DNA of 64,000 bases from NCBI GenBank assembly GCA_029207755.1, contig JARCOQ010000001.1:90259637-90323636 (forward strand). The letters run 5' to 3'. Source of the DNA: Chamaea fasciata. Lineage: Eukaryota > Chordata > Aves > Passeriformes > Sylviidae. Of the stretch, positions 1-12,081 are shown in pieces; position 1 is the first letter of the stretch, and every line of letters starts with the position of its first letter. Position numbers and translations under genes: made by a program. The notes under the pieces are model-generated. The model made no database searches and had not been told where the DNA came from. It saw nothing but the letters and a program-made list of their open reading frames with translations.

Positions 1-70
1 TCCTTCCCCAACACCACCACTCCTACCCCCTCTACGTTGGTTTCCCCCTTTCGCTTGTCTCCCCCATCTT

Positions 71-86
71 CCCCCCCCCCCCCCCC
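71..86. repeat. Poly-C run (C16)
   Basis: An uninterrupted run of 16 C, followed by one G and more C, at the left edge of the CpG-rich block. It is low-complexity sequence that is prone to length error in assemblies. Confidence 0.9.
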
Positions 87-89
87 GCC

Positions 90-730
90 CCAACCGCGGC
101 ATTCGGTGGTAGAGGCTAGGGGGGGCAGAGGACGGGGGAGAGGTACGACAGGAGAGGGAGGCGGCGAAGGGCGACGGGGAAGTTTATTGGGAATCGCTGA
201 CAAGGGAGTGGGGAGGCAGGCAGGCGCCGCGGGAGGCTGCAGGGAGAGCGCAGGGATTAATGTGTCTGGGTTGGGGCGGGAAGTGGCGGCACGAAAACTT
301 CGTGTCTGTGGGCTGCCCCGCCGAGGAGGCGGCGGTCTGTGTCTGCCGGACAGACAGACAGACTGACAGGCAGCGTGCCTGCCGGGCGGGCGGTGTCAGC
401 TCGGGACACGCTGCAGGCTGGGCTGAGCCGTTCAGGGCCCGCCCGGTGCCTCCAAGGTGTCCCGAGGTCGCGCCGCCGCCGCGCTGGGGCTGCCCCGCAG
501 GACCCGGGCCGGTGGCCCCGCGCGCCCGGGAATAACCTTTCTGTGCGGATGGATGTGTGCTTTTAAATCCCGCCGAGAGCCCGGCGGCTTCCCAGGAGCG
601 GCGGCCCGTCCTCGCCCGGGGCTGGTGCCGGGGCTGGCCAGCGCCTGCTGCCCCGTCCCCGGCGGGCCGCTGGACGCTCCGGGGGCTCCTGGAAACCCGG
701 TCTCGGTGCGAAATCCCGAACTTCCAGTTC
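90..730. promoter_or_regulatory. CpG island, possible promoter/first-exon region
   Basis: This block is visibly GC-rich and dense in CpG dinucleotides, unlike the AT-rich DNA that follows from about 730. It contains GGGCGGG-type Sp1-like boxes (around 275 and 385), runs of CGCC/GCGG and a short GACA repeat at 349-364. In vertebrates, unmethylated CpG islands of this kind usually mark promoters and first exons. I see no open frame with a convincing start or a clear 5' splice site, so I cannot say whether transcription leaves it rightwards into the window or leftwards out of it. An AT-rich TTTTAAAT at about 561-568 inside the island could act as a TATA-like element but may be chance. Confidence 0.6.
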
Positions 731-839
731 TCTATTAATTTCACACGGATTTTTTTCTTCAATTAAAAAAAAAAAAATAAACAACTGTTTCGTAAGTGGA
801 AAGTCCGTCTTCAGCAAAAGCCCAACAGTTCCTTAATGA

Positions 840-1112
840 TGGATTAAGGTGTTGGAGCAAGTGGAGCGGAGGGTCGCAAAGTTGATAAAGGGACTAAAGC
901 ACCTTCCCCACGAAGACAGGCTGGGAATGTTTGAGGCTGTTCAACTTGGAAAAGAAAAGATTCTGTGGATATTCCATATTGCTCAAAGCCCGGTTGGATA
1001 AGGCCTTTGAGCATCCAGATCTAGTGGGAGTTGTCCTTTCCCAGGACAGCAGGAGTTGGAACTGGGTGATCTTTAAAGTTTCTTCCAACCCCTAACAGTC
1101 TATGAGTCTGTA
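840..1112 (+). mobile_element. CR1 LINE 3' fragment, plus orientation
   Basis: The segment matches the typical 3' end of avian CR1. It has the region describing a lead-strand frame around 'GACAGGCTGGGAATGTTTG', then 'GGTGATCTTTAAAGTTTCTT', 'CCAACCCCTAACAGTCTATG' and a terminal TCTATGAGTCTGTA tail. CR1 ends in short ATTCTATG-like repeats instead of poly-A, and that tail is what fixes the orientation. Only a few hundred bases are present, as is usual for 5'-truncated copies, and many mismatches suggest an old insertion. No reverse transcriptase frame survives. Confidence 0.85.
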
Positions 1113-4100
1113 ATTGCATCTCCTCTAGGGACAGGGGGGAAAGAGTGTTATTAATGATCCCTGGTGTGAGGTATCACCATACCCAGTGTGTGATTGTGCT
1201 TTTCTCTGGGACTCACCACAAACCATGAGCTGGTGTTCTTTTATGCTGATTAACTTACACTTGGGTGATGCTTTAGGGCCTTTACACTGTCTTCCACGTG
1301 CAGGAAGACATGTCCAGTTATGTTCAGTTCCCTCCTGGGGCATGTTATATCTGCCCGGTAGGGATGAAAATTTTTGTACAAGACTCTTGAGTGGCAGTGC
1401 TCAAAGTCAGGAGAGGACACAAAACTTGCCAGAACCTCACTTCCTAGTACCTAGCCTTGAGTCTTCATCACGAGGCCATCCTTCCTCACTTACGTAAATA
1501 AGTGACCATCATGATCTCCCTCTACCTTAGGAATAGAATGCAAATAATGCTTATGACGCTAAATGGAAAAAAAAAAGTTATGTTGTAATTTCTTCGTTTC
1601 CCTTCTTCATGTTTATTGCTCATTATTTCAGGACTCTTTCTGTAATCTTGTTTAATAAAAAAAATGGGGTACAAAATGATCCGTGCTTGACCTCATCCAC
1701 TATCAAGCTTTTATGATAATACTACTTGTGATCAGCTTACTCTTGTGAAGCCTTTTCTTTAGGTCTCTTATAGGAAGATACAGATTACTTCTTAAGAGTA
1801 AGTCTAAAGTGAGGTTTTTGTTCCTTGTAATTGATAATATGTGCATTTCTCATAGGACTCTTCAACTTCCTGCCCTCACTTATTTTTTTAAGGTATTTAC
1901 ATAGCACAGAGGTCTGGGTCATCCTTGCAAGAAAATGCTTTTGCCTTTTCTTCAGTTGGTAATGATGAGTCTGTGCTTCTCCAGGAGACATTTTGGAAAG
2001 CCAGGAAGGACAGAGATAGCCACTCATGTATTTCTGAGTTAACAATTGAGCAAAAAAATTTCATAGAAAATCTACCTGGCTTTTCTGAAATGACCTAAGG
2101 TAGCAAACCCAACTGTTCCCCCCCCCCCCCCCCCCCCCCCCCGCCCCTTACTTTGGAGATTACTTCCTGAGTGCTCTTAAAAGTTTCACTGTTGCTATGT
2201 TTGCTACTGGCTTTTGTGCCATGTGTTGAACAAGAGCTTACTGTCAGTGCAAACTAATGAATTTTCTTCTCGAGGCTGGGTGGCAGAAACCTTTCCCATA
2301 GATCCGTGGCTCTATTTACATTTGTGTTCTGTTACACAGAGCATTGTATTGTGCACATGCTGGGTATCGTGTATCTGCCATGGGTCTTGCCTTTCAGTTC
2401 TAGCTTGTGTACATTTTGGAGACTGACCTTTTAAATACTGAAGTTGGACTGGTTTGCAAAATTAATTAAATGCTGGTACAATAGCATTTAGTATCATAGG
2501 TTAACTGCTACTGATGTCAGTGTTTGCAATCACATTTGAACAATTTTTTTTCTAGTTTCATTGTGACTTTCATCATGGTCACTTCCAACTGTAACTTTGC
2601 TTGAAGATGTTTGAGAAATGACTACTGTTTGAGAAATTGAGAAATCTAGTTAGCATGATAGAGATCCCTTGTTCCTTTTTTTCCTTGTTTCCTTCTCATT
2701 CATTTCTTCATTGCAAATAATACTCTTACAGGAATTACACGCATTTGTAAAGGAGCCTCCAAACTGCATTTATGTGTTCTACACCTAGTTTTTATTCACT
2801 GTCCAGTGTGAACCTCTCCAGTAACCTCAGTGTTCTTAGTATAATACTCTTGTACAAAAAACTTCAGGGATTTTTTGTTTGTTTGGGTTTGTTGGTTTAG
2901 GGGGTATTTTGTGTGTGGGAAGGGGGATTTCTGGGTTTGCATGGTTTGCTTGGGATCGTTTTTTTGGTGGGGGGAGGAGGATATTGTGGATTATTTTGTT
3001 GCATGAGAATAACACATTTTATGCATTGTTCATTTGGGCTTCTGCATACTAAGCATCCTAGGTACAGTTACCTCTGAGCAAGAGGTGAAACATGGTCACT
3101 TTCTAGCATACAATATAACTTTACAGCACACAGTTCAGGGAAAAGTGAGAGGAAACTTCATTCAAAAGGAACCTTGGTGATACCTCTCCAGCTACTAGAG
3201 TTTTCATACTACTTTCCTAGTTCACATCTCAAGATAAAATCCCTTTGAGGTTATAGGAAAAGAACATTCATCACAGCTGACTTACCTATGGCTGCACCTC
3301 TTTTTTTTTTTTTTTTAATTTTTAAATTTTTATTAGCAACTACTGCTTTTGGCACTTTCGGACTTGGAAGGCAGATATATGTGCAGATTGGTTTGTGGCA
3401 TCCTCAGAATTCTGGGGCAGAATTACTAAGAGTTTTAGTAAGCTATTATGGAAGGTCGTGCTATGGGTGCTGGCCAAAACAAATAAAGAAGAATATGTAG
3501 TTCATAAGGAAAATTATTTAATTTTTTAATTTTTAAAGTCTTCTGTTTCTTATTTCTTGTTATTGGTCAAAGAGGTGAAACAATAGGCACAAGCAGTGCA
3601 GAGAAGGCAAAAAAAAGATGGGGTGAATTTGTGAGCCACAATTCACCAGTTAGCAGACAAAGGGCGTGATGCCAGACAAGTTTGGCCATAAAAGAACCTT
3701 GTCCTGGGGGCAGGCTGTGATTGTTTGTGGACAGATGGCTGCTTACCAGTTCATAAAAATAACTTCTGGATACCTTTTTTTCAACTACTAAATACTGTCT
3801 TGTATTTACCTGAATTATGCCTCAGAAAAGATGAGATTAAATTCTCTAGTATTTAACATGTTTTCTACAATAGAAAGTAATGCAGCTTTGAATTCTGAGA
3901 CCTTATATCTTGTGTGGATTAAAGCAAAATGTTTTTTACATTGAGAAGGATGAGAGTGAGAAAGGGTTGGTAGCTTTGTGCTGCTAGATACAGAACTTGC
4001 TTCTAGCCCTAGAATCTGGTTGGCCATCTGCAGAGATGTGTGGGGAATTCTCGGGTGTTTTTTTGAGGTTTGAATCACTTCTTGGAAGCTTAGTGGAGTG

Positions 4101-5699
4101 GGTAAAGAGACTTTAAAAGTGGACCACCAGATCTGTCAAATCAATACACATTCTTAGAGTAGCTTTTTCTGTGACAAGCAATGACAGCATTTATGTATAG
4201 CATATTTTGTTTGAGAAGATGGAACTTTACCACAGGCAGACAGTTCTTCCCTCTAGCATCTAAGAAGGATGTGGAGACCATCAGAGAGAGGCCTCTGCCT
4301 ATAGAACCCTGGCCACTGACTTGAGTTGATGCCTAGACCCAACATTCTGTTTTCCACATTTCCTAATTGGGGTTCCCCTCCACTCTCTGTCATGCTTTCC
4401 ATCCTATCTGTCCTGTATTCATATTCTGCCTTGTTGTTTTGCTTTGGTCTGTAAAGCTCTGTAACACATTACAGTAATATTTGAGTAGAATATTAAAAAT
4501 AGCATTGCAATACTTACTTAAGAGAAAACCAGCTACTGCTGTGAATGAATCCCCTGGGGAAAAAGGAAGTGGAATTTCCTTTTATTCATTCCCATGGGGC
4601 AGTAGAGATATGAGTATCCAGTTACTGGTAATCAGTTTGGCCACTTCTCCCCAACCTGTTTTGCTTGTTAAATATTTGTATAAATGTACGTGTTTGTTAA
4701 ATATTTACATGGAATGCACATATAATGACCATGCAACACAGAAAGCTGGTGAACATGCAAGGTGTTCCCTGTGCATCTGGGTCTAAGGGTTTCCCAACAG
4801 GCAGCTTCCAGCACGCACTTCAGCATTACATGTGTAGTGGATTCTGTGTCATGTGCACAGAGGGTGGATTCGTGCACCTCAGATTTATGCACGTGATTTA
4901 AAGTTCTCTGGGTAATTGAGACGTGGTGCCTTGCATCTCCAGGATCCTTGAAGTGGCCATACGTGCACGTGCAGGCAGACATTACACAGATGGTCAGAGT
5001 GAAAGGATATTAAAGTGGCTAAGTTAAGTGCTCAAAAGTTACAAAAATCCAGAATTGGGAAAATGCTTATGTAATATTAATTTCATCCATACATCTATAT
5101 ATTGCTTTGTAATAATCTTAAAATAGATTACATACCTTTCCCCCCACCTCCATAGGATGATTGGGTTTTATTTGGTGCATTAAGTGAGTCTGCTCTGGGG
5201 TTGAATTAGAGCACATGCTGAAGGAGAGTGTTGTCTGTTGAACTCTTACCCTCTTGTGTTCCTGTGAGTGTAAGAAGGGAAGACATAATCTCATTGTTAA
5301 GGCAGCTGAACGTTGCTTTGGAGAAGTTGATCCTCTGCCAAGGAGTGTGATGCTGGGTAAGCCATTTACATCAATCTTTTAATAGTGGCCAGGTCAGCAC
5401 TACTAATTTGTACATAAATAGCTACAGTTGTCAGGTGGGTGATGAGTTGTGACTTGTGACTATCATCGCTCTTTGATCCAAATCTCCTAGTGTGCAGGAT
5501 ATTTTATTCTCCCACTTGAAAACGTAGAAGAGGAGATGGGGAAATAAATATGTCTGTGGTTGCTAAAGTGTTCCTGTTGTAGCTCTTGCATCGTTCCTCA
5601 TTTTATGGATTCTCTTAGGACTACACATGTGCATCTGCACCAAAGGCTGCTGGCAGCTGTATCCTTTGAATACAGAATATGCAGTGCTTAATACTAGCA
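1113..5699. other. No gene seen
   Basis: AT-rich non-coding sequence. It contains a C25 run at 2118-2142, a strongly G/T-biased stretch at about 2866-2990 and a T16 run at about 3301. Short open frames here lack convincing splice sites or codon structure. Confidence 0.6.
2118..2142. repeat. Poly-C run (C25)
   Basis: Twenty-five consecutive C, followed by GCCCC. It is a homopolymer whose true length is uncertain. Three separate long C-runs occur in the window (71, 2118, 62134). Confidence 0.9.
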
Positions 5700-5700
5700 A

Positions 5701-5790
5701 GACCTGGATTTTAGGTATTTTGAGACTCTTCAGATCTTAATTGCTGACTGCCTCAGTTTACAGACTGTAAAGTGGAATTAATACATTCCT
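5701..5790 (+). mobile_element. Ancient MIR/L3-like SINE fragment
   Basis: The phrase 'GCCTCAGTTTACAGACTGTA' followed by AAGTGGAATTAATA and an upstream GACCTGGATTTTAGG follow the order of the MIR core and 3' part (CTGGGTT…, GCCTCAGTTTCC…, CTGTAAAATGGG…). MIR-type elements are ancient tRNA-derived SINEs found at low copy number in bird genomes. The match is degenerate and based on memory of the consensus. Confidence 0.5.
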
Positions 5791-8128
5791 TTAGTGCAGA
5801 GAACTGATGGAGACATATCACTTGTGGACTGTCATGATGTTCTCAATGCAAGCACTGCAGAAAAAGCACCACAAATCTCTTCGTTTGGCTCTTTGTCTGC
5901 CTTTTCTCTATTGTATTTAGTACTTTGTCAGCTTTTCTTTTCTTTGAATTTTATTTCACTCCTTTTTATAGCTAGCAGTGTGAGGTTGCTTGTCCTTGCC
6001 ACATTGTTCAGCATTTACTGCAGTTTGCCCAGTTGCCCTGCGTCTCTTGAGATGTCAGACTGTGGGACAGTAACCCCTAAGGCACAGAAGCTTGAACAAA
6101 ATTCGCAGAAGTAAACAAGCTTGAACAAAAATTGTCAAATTGATATGAACTTCTGTTTTTGTTTCAGTGCAAGTTGCTGCATAAACTCTAATCTTGCATG
6201 AATGTGAACTGTTTTAGTTGAGTTAGTAATTTAAACAATTTCATTAAATTGAAGTAAGAGCCTTTTACATGGAGATAAGAGTTCTATGAGGAAGAAAGGA
6301 AGAGGGGGTTGGAAAGAAGCACTCCATCCTTCTTCCTCCTCCTCTTCTCCGTGCTCATTTGAAAGTCTTCCTTCTTCCTTTCTCTCCCTCAGCCTTATGA
6401 AGAGTATGATGCTTACTTTGAGCCATGGGGAAGATGGGGCTTGTGGGACTAATACTTTTAAAGCTGTCATTAGAGGACAATGTTCATGGGCAATGGAAGA
6501 TCCGCTCTGCGGCCAAAAGACACATGGGACAGTGCTGGAGCAGGAGAGGAGAAGATTACTGCCTTGCCAGTATTTCATTGGTTAAAAGTGGCATGGCAAT
6601 GAGGGGAGAACAGAGAGGAGAAGGTGGAGGGTGGGACTGGAATGAGTGCAGAAGCAGGTAGGTTGTGAGAAGGGAGAAGGACTGGGGAACAGGCAGGGAG
6701 TAGGTAGATGGAAAGGGGCAAAGACTGGTTTTGCTGTAGAAGTTGAATCTGGTGATTTTGTGGGAGGAAGGGAAGAGGCAGCAGAGGTTTTGGTGCTCCA
6801 GGGTGGAGCGGAGGCTCTAGAGACTCACAGTTCAGCCAGCACCATTCCATAAATCTGTTATTTCCATGTCTACTTTTCCTGTCTGCACGTCAGCTGTCAG
6901 GGCAGAGTCTGTCTTCCAGGGCTTAATTTGCAAAGAGAGAGAGTACATAGGGCTCTGAGATGAGATGTTGCATGCTGAAGCCCATCTTCATAGGCAGTAT
7001 TGATACTCCTCCCAAGCACAGGACACACTCAGTTCTCCTGTTGGGAAAAACACCCAGCTTACTTTCCCAGAGCTGATTCCAGCCGATGAATAGCATGGAA
7101 AAGTGGTGAATCAGGCCTTGAGTTTGGCTCCAGTGCTGGCAGGGTCTGTGCTGCTGGCGTCCAATTCACTAGCCAAAAATTAGCCATCACTTTGCCTTGT
7201 AACTGACAGTAAATTTCAGATGTTTGAAACGTCATTTGTATTATAGCCAAGTAGAAATAATTTTGAGCATGGTGGAAAGCTGTGTTTTTAATAAAAGGCC
7301 ACGTTTATAACTAATCAAGTAACCTACACAGTGATGGCTCCTACTGAAAAGGCAGAAGCAGCAAGTTGTTGTAGTCATAAGGAAGGTTATCAGACCACTC
7401 AGCGTTTAGTAACAGCATAGAAAAGGCCTGATCCTACAAAGTGCTGGCTGCTCTCAGTTGCTTTTGATTTTTGAACAGTTTTTGAGGTACCCCCGCAATG
7501 CACAGTCAACACCATGAAATCATTAAGCAAACTGCAGAGTGTAGGAAATAAAGTATGAGAACAGCTTGCTGGTTCTTAGGGATAGCTTTTTTTGCCCAAA
7601 AACTGGGGTATATTTACTTCTTGTTTGTGATAGACAGTTAAAGTAATAACTCCAGTGGTGGTCTGTGTTTTTATTGAATTTGTAATATGTGCTGGCTTTG
7701 TATGTGCAGTTTCAGTCTTCTGCTGATGTGAGATGGAATTTGTGTTCTGTTTGGTTCACGGCACGTCTTCTGTCAGTTCAGTGCCTGTATAAGCAGGTTT
7801 GATGGTATGTAGTAACTTGGTGTGAGAGGCTAAGATAAAACCCCAGCTGTTTCTTAAGATATCGCCTGCTGTTATCGAGAGGCTCAGGTTAGCAATTTTA
7901 AGTGTTACAAGGACGTATGTTTTTGAACTGCTTTCCTGAAGAGACTGTAGAAATGTACATGCCTGGCTATTTTAGGAATCATTCTTTCTTGAGTATGCTT
8001 ATACTTTATGAAATGTGGGCCCAGGGAATGTGGGTAATAAAGCTGAATTATCATCCTTGAGCGTTTGTAGATTAAGGGTATTGTGTACAATGAGTCATGG
8101 TAAAAGCTGACTTAGGCTTAAGATACCA

Positions 8129-8149
8129 GCAACAACAACAACAACAACA
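8129..8149. repeat. (CAA)n microsatellite
   Basis: About seven CAA units (AACAACAACAAC) between CCAG and CAGCAG. A short microsatellite in non-coding DNA. Confidence 0.85.
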
Positions 8150-11100
8150 GCAGAGAATGGATAGCCCAACCAAGTGTCGTTCACATCACTGTAATTCTTG
8201 AGGCATTCGGTAGAGCTGAAGACTTGCCTTCTTCACTGACTTGGATGCAACACACCCGCAGCCAGCCAGATTCCACGATCCCTCCTGCTGACCAGTCCAT
8301 GAAGAAATAGCTATCTGCCAAACAAGCTGTTTGTTTTATTTCAAAGCCCCAGTGGGCCCAGCCCTTCCTGCCTAGCAGCTGCAGCAGGCTCTGTTCCTGC
8401 TCAGTGCCTGGCCTGGGAAGAGATTGCTCATTGGCCCAGGAGAGTGGTTCTCCATAATTGGCTTGTGAGGAATGCTATGTGAGAGGATTTGGCCTTTCTT
8501 TTAAAATTGTTTGTTTTATTAAAGTTTGTTTATTAAAGTGAATATCTGGTCACAATAGAAACATTTTTTGAAGCCTGTGTATTGCCAAGAGAGCAGGATA
8601 GAGCACTATCAGGTTATTGCTTCCCCTGGATCAGAAGTAAACAGGCAGCTCTGCAGATCCTTGTGGGCAGCGTCCTGGTGCCTTCTTTCTTCCCTCTTCC
8701 AGCTGAACTTGGACAGAACTGCTGCAGTCATCACTCCCTGCACCTCTATAGGGGGGACAGGGATGTGGGAGTTGCTCCACCTTTGGCATTTCTGATAAGC
8801 AGAGGTTAGATCTCTACTACAGATTGAAGGGCTACCAAAGCTAGCTTTGAACAAGCCAATCTAAGTACCTTTGGCAGTCTGGCTGATGAAGTAGAGGGGT
8901 CTGGATATGCTCACTAAAAAGTATGATTGTTTATGCTTGGAAGGTAAATAATATGAGATGGTAAATTCACACAGAAAGCCAAGTGTGCCTCTAGCACTGA
9001 AGATAGTTTAGCCAGCTTTGCACCATGCATGTACCCAGTCAGTTTTGTTAATTAATTAAAAGTTTTGAAACTGCCAGTTAATTAAAAATATGTTTGTCAT
9101 ACTGAGTTCCTATACCATTCTCTCATCAGTTGACAGGAGAATATGACACCTGCAGCTGTCACAAAAAGTGTGGGCAACAGCCCTAGTAGCCCTTTCTAGT
9201 AAGTGTGTGCCTTACATATGGTTACATAAACTGTAATATGTCAACTTGCCTATCTGGGATATGAGATGGCTCATCTTGTGAACCCAGGAAGATGAATTTT
9301 AAACCCAAGATAATCTTGTTCAGAATTTATGGCTTTTGGAACTGGAGCATCTCATCACTATATGATTATATGTTTGTATGTTGTAGTTTCTCTGCATGGA
9401 ATGTAACACAAATAATCTCAGGCTTTCTTAGCAAACTGTTCAGGATGAGGGAATTGTCTGGATGAGGGAGTGGTGTGGGAACACTGTTATGGACCAGTGA
9501 GTCAAATGCTGGAGTTCCCTCTGTGAACCCGTAATCTGTCTGGTGAGTTAACATGCTCAGAGCTGCAGTGGTTTGGGTTTGTTGACACACTTCTCAGTGA
9601 GACTACTGTTATTCCGTTTTCTGTCTAGGACTGTCTTTGGACAGCTGAGTGAAACAATTGTTCCTAGGGAGAAGTATGAACGAAGGCTTGAGCTTAAAGC
9701 AAAGTATCCTTTGCTGGCCTTGGAAGAGACTAGCTAGAGTGGTGATTTTTAAATCCTGCTGGTGAGATCAGTGTTAAAAGCCTTGGACAATGTGGTTAGG
9801 TCTGTGTCTACAGTGTGTGTAGGTGCCGTGTCCTCACAGTCACAGCAGGGATTTCTGCTTGGTTTGTGACTTGGCTCAGTCTTTCAATGGACACACTCTG
9901 AACTGCTTTCTTCTGTAGCTGTCTGTATTCTGCTCTTGTTGGACACCCAGACTTGGCACCCCACTGTGATTCAGGGGGCTCAGCTGGATGAACTGAAATT
10001 TTATGAGGGGAAGGTTTAGGATGGACTTCTTTACTGCTGAGAATTCAGCAGTTTCTCATTGATCGTTGTCCCGTGTGCTGCAGGTTACTGTGCTGCAGAA
10101 GTCTTCCTGCAGTGCTTGTCTACTGGCAATCCTCAGACCACAGGTGGAGATCCCCACCAGCAGCCAGGGGTTTTCCAGTGCCCAGGTGTTTCCTCCTCGG
10201 CCATTTATGTTGCCAGCTGGGAGAGAATTTCTCACTTTCTCTGTGGCAGACCCTTTTTGGGACAAGCATAAAAAGGATGGGTTGCTAAGGGATTCTGAGC
10301 TGGCTGACTGTAACCACATCAACTGACCTAGCATGGCCATGGCTGAAGCCTGCTGGATGTCACCACCTGCTCTTTGCCACCCATTCTTTTCTGGCTTGCC
10401 TTCTCCTATCTTGCTTCCAGTCTACCTGCTTCAAAAAGAAAAAAAGCTAGCTGAAGAGACCTGCACTACTGGTTATTTGATGTAGATTTTGCTAAAATGG
10501 ACTGACACATACATATAATTCTGGCTGGTGGTAGCTGTGCATGAATAAACATAATTACCCGTGGCTGTGATGTGGTATCTAGCTACTGTAGATGCAAAGC
10601 ATGAATTTAATAACTGTGTATGGTGAAATGGTTATAAATGCACGACTGTGCAGCGTAGACAGGGCCTGATATATCACTCATTTCTACATTTGTAATTAAT
10701 TGTAGGAACAAGATTGTTCTTTGCATGTGTTCTTTCTTTGCTGCCAAGCACGACAGAAAGCTATAATGATCTTATACCTTAAGCTTGTAATAAAATATTG
10801 TTGGTTACCTAGCAAAGAAATTTCTTAATTAAGTTTGCAACACAAAATCCCATCATCCTTTTTAAGATTTTTTTTTTTTTGCTAGAACTCCTTAATGACT
10901 TTTACCTCTGAGTATAATCAACAACAAAATTTCTGATATTTAAGAAATATTTTCTGCATATTTTTTCCACCTGGATATAATGGAGCATAATTTAAGACTA
11001 TGGGCAGAAGAGGGGGTAAATGATGCATGTAATGATTGTTTTAACATTTACAAGAAAATAATTTATTTAAATTGGATTAAGCCTTAATATTATCACACTT

Positions 11101-12043
11101 TTCTACCTGATTTAACATGGGGGGGGAGGGTGGGGGAAAGGGAAGAAAACGATTTCATGGTGAAGTGTTTTAAGTATTTAGTATTTTCTTTGCTTTTTGA
11201 TCATCCAGGCATCCTGCCCCACAGCCATGTAAATTTTCTTACATACAAATGTTCATTGCCATCTTTTACATTCCTCTGCTGACAGTGAAGAGGTCATGCT
11301 GAATCAAACTGATGGAGAAACTGGACATCATCTTTACCCTGAATACCCAGATTAATTCTACCAGAACAGAGGTGGAGTAACAGCAAAGAATAATTTGCTT
11401 TTATGTATTGCTGCTTTTAAGAACTCTATTCATCATATTGCTAACTCTGGTGTACATATTCGGAGTGAGACAAAGAAATGAGTACCTGCTTAGGTAGGAT
11501 GTGAAAACTTAGGGGTCTGTGGCTTTTTCTGACCCCAGCAGTTTTCCTACCAGCCTAATTATTTCTGCTGAGAATGGGTCTCCAAGTCCAAACTTTATTG
11601 TCTTTGTCTAATTCTTTTCCCCGCTCCAGGAGAGAGGAATCAAGTGGGATAAATTCTGTATCTGTATGCTGCTCCCGCTTTGAGTCTACTGATTGAAGTG
11701 TTTTGTTTATAATAGATGCTGTTTTGATGAGGAAAAAAAAAATCTCCTACAGTCAAAGGAGCTCCATTAGTAGCAGAACCAGCAAAGCCTGGTTTTCTGT
11801 AGGCTGGTGCCTCATGGTTTCATAGTGAATTACAATTGTCTCTGTTTTCCTACAGAGGGGTCATTTGTTAGGTCTTTCTCCCATGTGGATTCTTTAATGC
11901 TTCGTAACGTTTATGTTCATGTTACAGCTTTTCTTTTTTTTTTTCTTCATCCAGCTATGATACTTCTAGAATCACTTTTATCCCTAACTATTTATTTTTT
12001 ACAAAGAACGTGGAAATCTGAGTGTTCTATGTATTGCATTTTG

Positions 12044-12050
<7 letters not shown>

Positions 12051-12080
<30 letters not shown>
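12051..12080. repeat. Poly-A run (A30)
   Basis: Thirty A directly preceded by T7. No retroelement body is recognisable next to it, so it is best described as a homopolymer tract. Confidence 0.85.
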
Positions 12081-12081
<1 letters not shown>

